6,620 nucleotides of DNA from CAYTOJ01 sp964439415. Its GTDB lineage: Bacteria; Pseudomonadota; Alphaproteobacteria; Rickettsiales; CAZAGG01. The translations under genes and the position numbers were made by a program. Positions 1 through 6,036 of the stretch are shown here, piece by piece. Within the stretch, counting starts at the first letter, position 1. Every line of letters begins with the position of its first letter. Under the pieces are notes generated by a model. That model saw only the letters and a list, made by a program, of their open reading frames with translations, did no database searches and was not told where the DNA came from. The stretch spans positions 1-6,620 of the forward strand of contig CAYTOJ010000104.1 of the NCBI GenBank assembly GCA_964439415.1, read 5' to 3'.

Positions 1-11
1 TCACAGCTGAA

Positions 12-1688
12 ATGGCTGAGGCTACATATCAAGGGCGATATCCAGATAGGCAGCAGCAAACAGCAGGGCAGTCTGCATCCGGGCAAGGGCAGGATGATGC
101 ACCAAGTGCAGCAGAAGCAAAACCCTTTGATTTAACCGCTGCAAATATAGGCCAGTTCTTTTTCGGTAAGCAGATCGATTTTGATAAAACTTTAATGCTC
201 GGAATGAGCTTTAAAAATGGCATGTCGCTGAACGACCCAGCAACATTTGACAAAGTTTTCAAAAATGAGGCTACTCCTGGAAATGATTATATCGAACTAG
301 GTGGTGGGATAAAAGCATTTAACGATACCCTTGCTTTCCATGCACAAACTCTAAAAGGCGAAGACCTGATTAACAAAATGATGGAGACATATCCTTCGCT
401 TACTCCTGTGATTAAGAGTTTTATAAGTGAAGATGGCAAGCTAAATATACCAGCGGATTTCCCAGCGCAAAATCCTGAAGAATTCCAGAAAATTGTGACC
501 GTTCTAGTATCCAGCCATTTTGCTGAGGGTGTACATTGGGACAGGCCTGGCAATGTAGCGCAAAGATTGGTTAAAAAAGATGAAATGGATGGTGTAGGTG
601 ATGGAGGATGGGGCGGTTTTGTAAATGACTCTAATTATAAAGCTGGGGAAGTACTGCTTCGCGCTTTTGCGAATGACGCACAGTTTGCTCCTGAATTGCA
701 GGAGAAAATTACGCAGGCTATAGATGCAATGAACAAAGCTACCCCTAACAGCGGGACAGATGCTATAGCTGACATATTCCTGAAAGGCACGTACGAGCCA
801 ATAAAAAAGGCGTTAGAAGCTGACCCGAATATTACACCTGAAAAGCTTGTGGAAGCAATAACAGCGGCACAGGAAGCAGCCAAAACAGCAGTAGCCGCAC
901 CTGCTGCGGCTGACATCACTACTGGAACCAGTCCAACGGCAACTACTGGATTAACGGGCACTGTTGGGATAACCGCTGCAACTGGCATCACAACGGGAGT
1001 GGAGATAACCACCACTGCCATTGCTATTGAGCCAACTGGTGTTGTAACGCCAACTAAGGCTGTGGATTTAACTAAACCGTTGGATTTTGTGTCTAATGAT
1101 GAACTGGCCTCTACTGCCCTTTTAAACAGAGTTAGAGCTATATATGCTAATGGTAAGGACGCCGATGCTGACTTCTTCCAGGTAGGCGGCAAGGATGGAG
1201 CTTTAACAGTGGATGGCAAAGCAGTCTCAGTTGAGAATTTACAGCCTGGTGTTGACACAACGCAGAACAGTTTAATGGGAAATGTGGTCGCCAATTTAGA
1301 AGCATTTATTGATGCTTATAATTCAGGTAAAATCACTGAACCTACCGTTCAGCAATTTATAGGTGAGTTAGCTACTGCTGACCCGGCTAAAGAGAAAGAA
1401 AACCTGGCGAAATTAATACAGCTATCTCTCACGGTAGATTTTGAGGGTAAAAACCCGCGTTTAGGTTTTGTGGAATCTGGTGCAACCCAAACTCAAGGAG
1501 CCGCTGAAGAACTTACTGAATTAAAGGGACTGCTGAAAGATTATAATAATTCCACGAAACCACGAATAAAAGATGCAACGTTACTAACTATTCTAGAGGA
1601 TGTTGATTTCAACCTTGCGGCTCTTGCTGGTGATATACCAGAACTACCAAAAGAACTGAATCTGGGTAGGGATTCTAACAGCAGGTAG
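12..1688 (+). CDS. Hypothetical protein, 558 aa, with Thr/Ala-rich linker and possible internal duplication
   Basis: I do not recognise this protein. It has no signal peptide or membrane segment and appears soluble and acidic. Residues 1-36 are Gln/Gly/Ala-rich and probably disordered. Residues about 40-285 look globular. Residues about 286-350 are a low-complexity Ala then Thr/Gly/Val tract with recurring TTG/ATG-type motifs, probably a linker. Residues about 355-558 form a second globular part. The two globular parts share a similar pattern: around 133-170 (Ile, Gly-Lys, Phe, Pro, Lys, then a final Phe) and around 432-477. This suggests a diverged duplication. The ATG at 12 is the first in frame, but the frame is open to the window edge and no Shine-Dalgarno sequence is visible, so the true start may lie upstream. 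The gene converges on the tesA-like gene with a 43-bp gap. Its codons look more AT-rich than those of the patatin and tesA genes, which hints at accessory origin. The reading frame is secure; the function is unknown. Confidence 0.75.
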   Translation: MAEATYQGRYPDRQQQTAGQSASGQGQDDAPSAAEAKPFDLTAANIGQFFFGKQIDFDKTLMLGMSFKNGMSLNDPATFDKVFKNEATPGNDYIELGGGIKAFNDTLAFHAQTLKGEDLINKMMETYPSLTPVIKSFISEDGKLNIPADFPAQNPEEFQKIVTVLVSSHFAEGVHWDRPGNVAQRLVKKDEMDGVGDGGWGGFVNDSNYKAGEVLLRAFANDAQFAPELQEKITQAIDAMNKATPNSGTDAIADIFLKGTYEPIKKALEADPNITPEKLVEAITAAQEAAKTAVAAPAAADITTGTSPTATTGLTGTVGITAATGITTGVEITTTAIAIEPTGVVTPTKAVDLTKPLDFVSNDELASTALLNRVRAIYANGKDADADFFQVGGKDGALTVDGKAVSVENLQPGVDTTQNSLMGNVVANLEAFIDAYNSGKITEPTVQQFIGELATADPAKEKENLAKLIQLSLTVDFEGKNPRLGFVESGATQTQGAAEELTELKGLLKDYNNSTKPRIKDATLLTILEDVDFNLAALAGDIPELPKELNLGRDSNSR

Positions 1689-1731
1689 GGTTTCGCTTGA
1701 GAGGGAAGGGGGGAGCCAGTATTTCTTGGTT

Positions 1732-2318
1732 TCAGTTCTCCTCCAACGCCTCCCGCACCATAGGCGCTAGGGATTTGGCCATTAGTTCAACGCCTTTGGC
1801 GTTGGGGTGGGCGCGGTCAGGCAGGTTTAGGGCAGGGGAGAGGGCTACGCCTTCCAGAAAGAATGGGTAAAGCGGCACATTGAACTTTTCCGCCAGTTCC
1901 GGGTAGATATTATCAAATGCGGTTTTATAAACTGCGCCGCATTGTGGTGGGCAGCGCATTCCCGCCATCAGCACCGGAATTTTACGGCTTTGCAGTCTCT
2001 CCAGAATACTCTCCAGGTTCTGTTTTGTTGTGGCCGGGTTTACCTGGCGCAGGAAATCATTAGCCCCCAGCACCACTATCACCAGTTTTGGCGCAGGTTC
2101 GCCCGCTATTGCTTGCTCCAATCTGGCTAGCCCCATGGCACTGGTATCGCCACTGATTCCCGCATTATCCACCCGCGCTGATACGCCATTATTTTGCAGT
2201 TGCTTTTGTAGCTGGCTGGCGAAATCCTCCCCCACATTCAGCCCATAACCCGCCACCAGACTATCACCCAGTGCAACTATTCGCACCGCTTCCTCCGCTT
2301 TTGCTGGCGTAGCAAAGA
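1732..2318 (-). CDS. tesA: Periplasmic GDSL-family esterase/acyl-CoA thioesterase I (TesA-like), 5' end in gap
   Basis: This is an SGNH/GDSL hydrolase of the TesA (thioesterase I / lysophospholipase L1 / arylesterase) type, which hydrolyses acyl thioesters and esters in the periplasm. Numbered from the GTG at 2286, all blocks are present: GDSL at 7-10 (nucleophile Ser9), NAGISGD at 41-47 (oxyanion Gly), GAND at 74-77 (Asn76), and DRAH at 157-160 (Asp157 and His160). The spacing fits E. coli TesA. The GTG is probably not the real start, because the frame stays open upstream to the N gap at 2319. There it encodes F-A-T-P-A-K-A-E-E-A-V, which fits the end of a signal peptide with an AKA cleavage site. 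The last partial codon (NTC) must also encode a hydrophobic residue. Start and signal core are therefore lost in the gap. Cys112 and Cys116 (CPPQC) are an oddity in the loop after block III. The gene is co-directional with the patatin gene, but linkage across the gap is uncertain. Confidence 0.9.
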
Positions 2319-2418
2319 NNNNNNNNNNNNNNNNNNNNNNNNNNNNNNNNNNNNNNNNNNNNNNNNNNNNNNNNNNNNNNNNNNNNNNNNNNNNNNNNNN
2401 NNNNNNNNNNNNNNNNNN
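2319..2418. other. Assembly gap (100 N)
   Basis: Exactly 100 unknown bases, the usual placeholder for a scaffold join of unknown length. It hides the start and signal peptide of the tesA-like gene. It begins directly after the stop codon of the patatin gene, so nothing can be said about spacing or co-transcription of the two. Confidence 0.99.
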
Positions 2419-3468
2419 TCACGCCGCTTCGGTATTCATAGTGGTTTTTTTGCCGATGCTGTTCAGGTTATTGGTGAACCAGTCCTCAGCGGCTTGTCTG
2501 CCGGTATCGCGCAGGTATTCAAGGAAGGTGTGATCGGCATTGAGCTTACTGGCGCGGCCAAGGGTTGAGATTATCTCAGAGGCTTCTATCAAGTGCAGGT
2601 TGATGCGCCTGAATTCCTTGCCCGTCAGCTTGCCCTGGTCAATCAGGCGGTTGAAGGTTTCTATGCCCTCAATCTCCAGCATCAGGGCGGCGTTGAAGCT
2701 TATGTCTATCGCCCTGTCCAGTATGTCAGTGGCTTTGGTTGGAATGTCATCATCTAACGTGGGGATGCTCTGCACTATGATAATATCAGTGCAGGCGGTG
2801 TGGTCAACCAGTGGGCGCAGGCTGGGGTTGCCAGTGAATCCGCCTTCCCAGTAGCCTTCTCCCTGGAACTCAGCGGTGCGGAATATAAATGGCAGACAGG
2901 TTGAGGCTAAAGCCGCTTCTAATGATAATTCACTGTTGCTGAAAACCCTGCGCCCACCGCTTTTAACGTGGGTGGCGTTGATGAAAACCTGTAGCTCCTT
3001 CAGGTTTCTAACGGCGCTGAAATCCACGGTTTCGCTGATAATATCGCGCAGGGGGTTCAGATCGAAAAGGTTGAACTGGTAGGGCGAGAAAACCGAGGTG
3101 ATAAAATCCAGCGCCAGGAATGATGGTGAAAAAGTGAGCCTGCTGTTACCCATCATACGGTCTACAATTGTGGGCTGTAGCGGTGAGAGTGAAGCGGCGA
3201 TTGCGGATTTTTTCCAGAGCGAATCCAGGTTTCTTCTTGCCCCCGTGCGGCCACCGTTCGCCAGACCGGAAGCCAGCGCCAGCGCGTTTACCGCGCCCGT
3301 GGAAGCGCCGCTGATGGCTTCGATACTGATGTTGTTATGCTCCAGGATATAATCCAGCACGCCCCATGTAAAAGCGCCGTGCGTGCCACCGCCTTGCAGC
3401 GCCAGTGATACTGTCACGGGGGATTCCACCAGATGCAGTGGCTTCTTGTTTTTAGGAGTGGTAACCAT
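2419..3468 (-). CDS. Patatin-like phospholipase family protein
   Basis: A 349-residue member of the bacterial patatin/RssA-type family, serine acyl hydrolases that release fatty acids from lipids with a Ser-Asp dyad. Visible motifs are the glycine-rich oxyanion segment QGGGTHG (25-31) and the nucleophile elbow GASTG (54-58, Ser56). The element that normally carries the catalytic Asp (usually D-G-G/A) reads WEGGFTGNP at 207-215, with Glu208 in place of Asp. The rest resembles the long alphaproteobacterial subgroup with the SPYQFN and NPLRD region (128-142), and the length seems complete. No signal peptide is evident, so it is probably cytoplasmic or membrane-associated. The start is the ATG at 3468, preceded by GGAAGGAG nine bases upstream. 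A TATAAT-type promoter lies further up. The TGA stop abuts the N gap. Whether it is a fully active lipase is uncertain because of Glu208. Confidence 0.9.
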   Translation of the reverse strand: MVTTPKNKKPLHLVESPVTVSLALQGGGTHGAFTWGVLDYILEHNNISIEAISGASTGAVNALALASGLANGGRTGARRNLDSLWKKSAIAASLSPLQPTIVDRMMGNSRLTFSPSFLALDFITSVFSPYQFNLFDLNPLRDIISETVDFSAVRNLKELQVFINATHVKSGGRRVFSNSELSLEAALASTCLPFIFRTAEFQGEGYWEGGFTGNPSLRPLVDHTACTDIIIVQSIPTLDDDIPTKATDILDRAIDISFNAALMLEIEGIETFNRLIDQGKLTGKEFRRINLHLIEASEIISTLGRASKLNADHTFLEYLRDTGRQAAEDWFTNNLNSIGKKTTMNTEAA

Positions 3469-3477
3469 GTTCTTATA

Positions 3478-3485
3478 CTCCTTCC
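3478..3485 (-). promoter_or_regulatory. Shine-Dalgarno of the patatin-like gene
   Basis: Read on the minus strand this is GGAAGGAG, with nine bases before the ATG at 3468. It is a strong match to the anti-16S sequence and fixes the start codon. Confidence 0.85.
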
Positions 3486-3562
3486 ATAATCAAAGCGGAT
3501 AAAATATCCCTTTCAGGATAAACTTTTTAGATGGAAATAAAAATATTGAGTTACAGTTGTTG

Positions 3563-3592
3563 ATTATATAGTGCGCACATGCATTTTTGAAA
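3563..3592 (-). promoter_or_regulatory. Candidate sigma-70 type promoter for the patatin-like gene
   Basis: On the minus strand a perfect TATAAT (3568 to 3563) lies 18 bases after a weak -35 TTTCAA (3592 to 3587). This would give a leader of roughly 90 nt before the ATG at 3468. The -35 is poor and the region is AT-rich, so the match is only suggestive. Confidence 0.35.
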
Positions 3593-3670
3593 CGCAAAAG
3601 GTGTATAAAACATTGTTCGTTAAAAGTGTTCTATTATTGTTTCAAAAGTATATGTTGCTGCTCGATTAGT

Positions 3671-3725
3671 TATACTGCTCGCGTATGAAGAGTGCGTTTT
3701 TTGAGGTTAATTTGCGAGCAGTATA
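3671..3725. repeat. 12-bp perfect inverted repeat with 31-nt spacer in the lysR upstream region
   Basis: TATACTGCTCGC (3671-3682) is exactly complemented by GCGAGCAGTATA (3714-3725). It could be a pair of operator half-sites, a long stem-loop, or a relic of a larger palindromic element, since the next hairpin starts three bases later. It lies 120-180 bp upstream of lysR. A regulatory role is inferred from position only. Confidence 0.6.
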
Positions 3726-3727
3726 GA

Positions 3728-3759
3728 TGCGCATGGGGCTGGCGGGGCGGCCATGCGCA
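3728..3759. repeat. Hairpin TGCGCATGG / CCATGCGCA, outer half of the left lysR-flanking repeat
   Basis: A 9-bp perfect stem (3728-3736 with 3751-3759) encloses a 14-base G-rich loop. Read on the minus strand, the 3759-3741 side (about 19 bases) matches 4880-4898 downstream of lysR with one difference. It is therefore part of the repeat present in inverted copies on both sides of lysR. Only this left copy has both arms of the hairpin. Confidence 0.75.
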
Positions 3760-3807
3760 AAATATAAAAAAACATACCTACCGCACTCTTGAAGTGCGAT
3801 AGGTATA
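3741..3807 (-). repeat. Left copy of the inverted hairpin/terminator repeat flanking lysR
   Basis: On the minus strand this runs from a 14-bp stem with one mismatch (3774-3787 with 3793-3806, loop CTTGA on the plus strand), through a run of seven T (3772 to 3766), into the GCGCATGGCCGCCCC hairpin. It matches 4833-4898 on the plus strand over about 67 bases with a handful of differences, including a small indel after the T run. The hairpin plus T run would act as an intrinsic terminator for transcription leaving lysR antisense, toward the patatin gene. On the plus strand the hairpin lies in the probable lysR leader, about 40 bp before the start codon. Confidence 0.8.
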
Positions 3808-3847
3808 GTTATCTCCAGCGAATAAAAATAAAAAAAGGTGATGTGTC

Positions 3848-4750
3848 ATGCTGGACTGGGACAAGCTAAGGATATTTTTCTCTGTCGCGCAGGCCGGCAG
3901 TTTTACCAGGGCAGGGGAGACTTTGTCACTCAGCCAGTCGGCAATCAGCCGTCAGATCAGTGCGCTTGAGGAATCGCTCAACAGCCCCCTCTTTCACCGT
4001 CATGCGCGTGGGCTGGTGCTTACCGAACAGGGCGATATTCTGCTGAAAGCCGTGCATGAGATATATTCCCGCCTGGCAGCGGCGGAGAACTGCATTCAGG
4101 ATAGCCGCGACCGCCCAAGGGGGGAACTGAAAGTAACGGCAGCGGTGACGTTAGGGTCTACCTGGCTGACCCCGCACCTTGATTCATTCCTAAAGATATA
4201 CCCGGATATTCAGATCAGCGTGTTGCTGGACGACCGCGAGTTAGATTTATCAATCCGCGAGGCAGATGTCGCCCTGCGCTTCACCAAACCGCAGCATTCG
4301 GATATGGTTAGCAAGCATCTAACCGTGTTTAAAAATTCGGTATATGCCTCCAGAAAATACATAGAGAACTGCGGCAAACCCATCAGTGCTGCGGAACTCA
4401 GCGACCACCGGATTATAGTATTCGGCGAGGATTACCGCCCACCATTTGCGGATATAAACTGGCTGATGAACATCTGCAAATCCCGGCGGGATACTAAAAC
4501 TTGCGATTATTTCAAAATCAACGGTCTGCTGGCCATGCTGAAAGCGGTGGAGGGGGGCATAGGCATTGCCGCGCTGCCGGAATACATGGCTAAATACAGC
4601 CCGCACCTGGTGCATATAATGCCGGAACTTGAAGGGCCGAAGACTGATCTGTTCTTTGTATACCCTTCAGAACTCAGAAACTCCAAACGGGTGAATGTGT
4701 TTAAGGACTTCATCGCCAGGCAAATCAGTGAATTCAGTAATGGGAATTAA
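3848..4750 (+). CDS. LysR-family transcriptional regulator
   Basis: A 300-residue LysR-type DNA-binding regulator of normal length. The N-terminal winged helix-turn-helix occupies about residues 3-62, with the signature segments FFSVAQAGSFTRAGE and LSQSAISRQISALEESL followed by PLFHR. A linker helix follows, and from about residue 90 the effector-binding domain with the expected GGIGIAALPEYM motif near 233-244. The sequence resembles a subgroup common in alphaproteobacteria; the ligand cannot be read from sequence. The ATG at 3848 is preceded by AAGGTGA (3835-3841) with six bases of spacing. Another ATG at 3841 is out of frame. The gene stands alone, bracketed by two inverted copies of a hairpin repeat; the downstream copy forms a good terminator. 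The closest divergent neighbour is the patatin-like gene, a plausible target because LysR regulators often control divergent genes. This is inference. Confidence 0.93.
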   Translation: MLDWDKLRIFFSVAQAGSFTRAGETLSLSQSAISRQISALEESLNSPLFHRHARGLVLTEQGDILLKAVHEIYSRLAAAENCIQDSRDRPRGELKVTAAVTLGSTWLTPHLDSFLKIYPDIQISVLLDDRELDLSIREADVALRFTKPQHSDMVSKHLTVFKNSVYASRKYIENCGKPISAAELSDHRIIVFGEDYRPPFADINWLMNICKSRRDTKTCDYFKINGLLAMLKAVEGGIGIAALPEYMAKYSPHLVHIMPELEGPKTDLFFVYPSELRNSKRVNVFKDFIARQISEFSNGN

Positions 4751-4831
4751 TGCCCCCTGCCAGACTCCCAGCACTCATCCGCCAGGCGGTTAATTGGTTC
4801 ATAACCGGTTAGATTACAGTGTTTGGCGGCA

Positions 4832-4880
4832 ATATACCTATCGCACTTCAAGAGTGCGATAGGTATATCTTTTTTGTTTT
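4832..4880 (+). terminator. Rho-independent terminator after lysR
   Basis: A perfect 16-bp stem (ATATACCTATCGCACT at 4832-4847, complement at 4853-4868) with the five-base loop TCAAG is followed by C and six T (4870-4875), then GTTTT. It lies 82 bp downstream of the lysR stop and is oriented to end lysR transcription. It is also part of the right copy of the inverted repeat. Confidence 0.85.
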
Positions 4881-4898
4881 GCGCATGGCCGCCCCACC
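4833..4898 (+). repeat. Right copy of the inverted hairpin/terminator repeat flanking lysR
   Basis: The plus strand here matches the minus strand of 3741-3807: the terminator hairpin, the T run, then GCGCATGGCCGCCCC and CCA. The second hairpin of the left copy is cut here. The repeat stops at about 4898, and the duplicated ccsA sequence starts at 4900, so this copy is truncated at a rearrangement junction. Confidence 0.8.
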
Positions 4899-4899
4899 A

Positions 4900-5036
4900 T
4901 ATATACAGCCCCAGGTAAAGCCCGGCATGACGGGTGAAGCCGTAGGAATGCAGGCCGACGCTAAGCAGATTAACCCCGAACCAGGCGAGGGTGACTGTGA
5001 TGCCGGCGGCGGCAATGCCCATCACAACCCCTTTTT
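4900..5036 (-). pseudogene. Truncated duplicate fragment of ccsA
   Basis: These 137 bases match 6091-6227 with four differences (at 4930, 4991, 5029 and 5034), all in the same orientation. They encode about 41 residues of CcsA, from MGIAAAGITV to the segment GLYLGLYI, with the conserved LHSYGF. One difference is synonymous (Arg) and one changes Ala to Thr. An in-frame TAA lies just upstream on the minus strand (around 5037), there is no family C-terminus, and the frame runs on into the hairpin repeat. It cannot make a functional protein and is best read as a recent partial copy of the gene that starts beyond the right edge. Confidence 0.85.
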
Positions 5037-5130
5037 AATAAAAATCTATACCGTAACTTTGTGGAACCGAACAACTAATATGTAACAACAATTTAAGAAA
5101 GATTAGCAAAAACTGACACCAAATAAACGT

Positions 5131-5170
5131 AAGATTATTGGATTACAAAATCTTAAGATTATTTGATACA
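5131..5170 (+). repeat. Short direct repeat and palindrome just upstream of the lysozyme-like gene
   Basis: AAGATTATTGGATTACA (5131-5147) recurs with small changes as AAGATTATTTGATACA (5155-5170), 24 bases apart. Overlapping the second copy is the perfect 12-bp palindrome AATCTTAAGATT (5149-5160). The element ends two bases before the ATG at 5173. It could be an operator, but the surrounding DNA is AT-rich and chance is possible. The rest of 5037-5130 shows nothing I can name. Confidence 0.45.
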
Positions 5171-5172
5171 TT

Positions 5173-6036
5173 ATGCAAGATACGAATACGCAGCCGATAG
5201 GCGATTCTACGGAAATCTCACAGACTGCAACGGTGAGCAATTTATATATGCCGTTGATTACAAATACATCAGCCCCCCCCCCCCCGCAAAATTCAGAAAT
5301 AATTAATGAGTTCCTTGCCCGGGCTAAAGGCGAGGAGAGTGACTATAAAAAATCAGTTGCGGTAATAGAAAAAAGGGGAGGCCAGGGGCTTCCACCTGAA
5401 GGTTATCAAAATTTCTATGCAAGTAATCGTGAGGCTATATACAGCCAGAATGGCGCATACAAAGGAGCCTTCCAGATCAGTGAAATTCTTGCTGTTGATG
5501 CTGGATTTTACACCAGCGATGGTGCTCATGATAATGTATGGAACGGCAGTTTCAAAATCCCTGGTTATAGTGATGTTAAAACTCCAGCGCAGTTTACTAA
5601 CTATAACGCTTCAGCCGTTGGTGCGCAGGGCGCAGCGCTTAACGGCATTCTTGACCGGCATACTCAGTATATTTATGCCGCAAAACTGAATGAGTATATA
5701 GGCCGTGAAGCAACTTATGTTGATCTTAACAACGTAAGCCATCCCATAACCATTACCCCTGAGATAGTGTTCGGGCTTATGCATAATTCCGGTTCCAGCA
5801 GTAATGTTAAAATTGCTCTGGAGAAGCTGGTGAACGGCCAGAAAATTAATAACGAAACCATGCATCATTATATCAATGGCATGTGGAATAATCTGGGTGA
5901 TACTGTATCAAGCGAGGTTGCTATTAATGTTAAGGCGGCGGAGGAAAATGTACTGCCTGACGTAATGGCTTTTGCATCGCTGATACCTGCTCAGTCGTTT
6001 GGGGATGTTAGCAGATCAAATCATCTTTCGGTCTGA
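5173..6036 (+). CDS. Lysozyme-like domain protein, putative peptidoglycan hydrolase, with poly-C tract
   Basis: A 287-residue protein. Residues about 62-222 resemble lysozyme-like/transglycosylase-like domains: a Glu in VIEKRGG (Glu66, possible catalytic acid), GAYKGAFQIS (94-103, like the usual GxYQ-type motif), VDAGFY (108-113), a region with Phe, Asn and AQGAAL (141-156), and ITPEIVFGLMHNSGSSSNVKIAL (194-216; only the pattern is meaningful). The role is inferred by pattern, not by search. The N-terminus is polar with no signal peptide, so the export route is unclear. A run of 13 C (5273-5285) encodes four Pro at 35-38; a change of one base would frameshift nearly the whole protein. No Shine-Dalgarno precedes the ATG at 5173. 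Met26 (5248) has GGTGAG ten bases upstream and is an alternative start. The gene lies between direct repeats of ccsA sequence, and its last 21 bp overlap the convergent ccsA end. Confidence 0.7.
   Translation: MQDTNTQPIGDSTEISQTATVSNLYMPLITNTSAPPPPQNSEIINEFLARAKGEESDYKKSVAVIEKRGGQGLPPEGYQNFYASNREAIYSQNGAYKGAFQISEILAVDAGFYTSDGAHDNVWNGSFKIPGYSDVKTPAQFTNYNASAVGAQGAALNGILDRHTQYIYAAKLNEYIGREATYVDLNNVSHPITITPEIVFGLMHNSGSSSNVKIALEKLVNGQKINNETMHHYINGMWNNLGDTVSSEVAINVKAAEENVLPDVMAFASLIPAQSFGDVSRSNHLSV
5273..5285 (+). repeat. Poly-C tract of 13 within a coding region
   Basis: Thirteen consecutive C occupy codons 34-38 of the lysozyme-like gene. Tracts of this length are prone to slipped-strand mispairing, the basis of phase variation in other bacteria, and to sequencing error. 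The present length keeps the frame open. Confidence 0.9.

Noticed and set aside
635..1294. A 219-residue minus-strand frame opposite the hypothetical protein
   Set aside because: It is a shadow of the Ala/Thr-rich coding strand: valine/alanine-rich with no motif, while the plus frame has normal coding character.
1732..3468. tesA and the patatin gene as a single lipid-hydrolysis operon
   Set aside because: They share orientation, but the N gap has unknown length and scaffold joins can be wrong, so co-transcription is not supported.
4779..4811. CCGCC-A-GGCGG and TAATTGGTT/AACCGGTTA small hairpins just after lysR as a second terminator
   Set aside because: The stems are short or depend on G-U pairs, and neither is followed by a T run. 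The hairpin at 4832 is far better.
4747..5025. A 92-residue minus-strand open frame joining the ccsA fragment to the hairpin repeat and beyond
   Set aside because: It begins inside a truncated duplicate, lacks the helices and motif of CcsA, and continues through a terminator hairpin. It is a by-product of the rearrangement, not a gene.
4819..5085. A plus-strand open frame of 88 residues across the terminator and ccsA fragment
   Set aside because: It is antisense to the ccsA duplicate and reads through the terminator, with no family resemblance.
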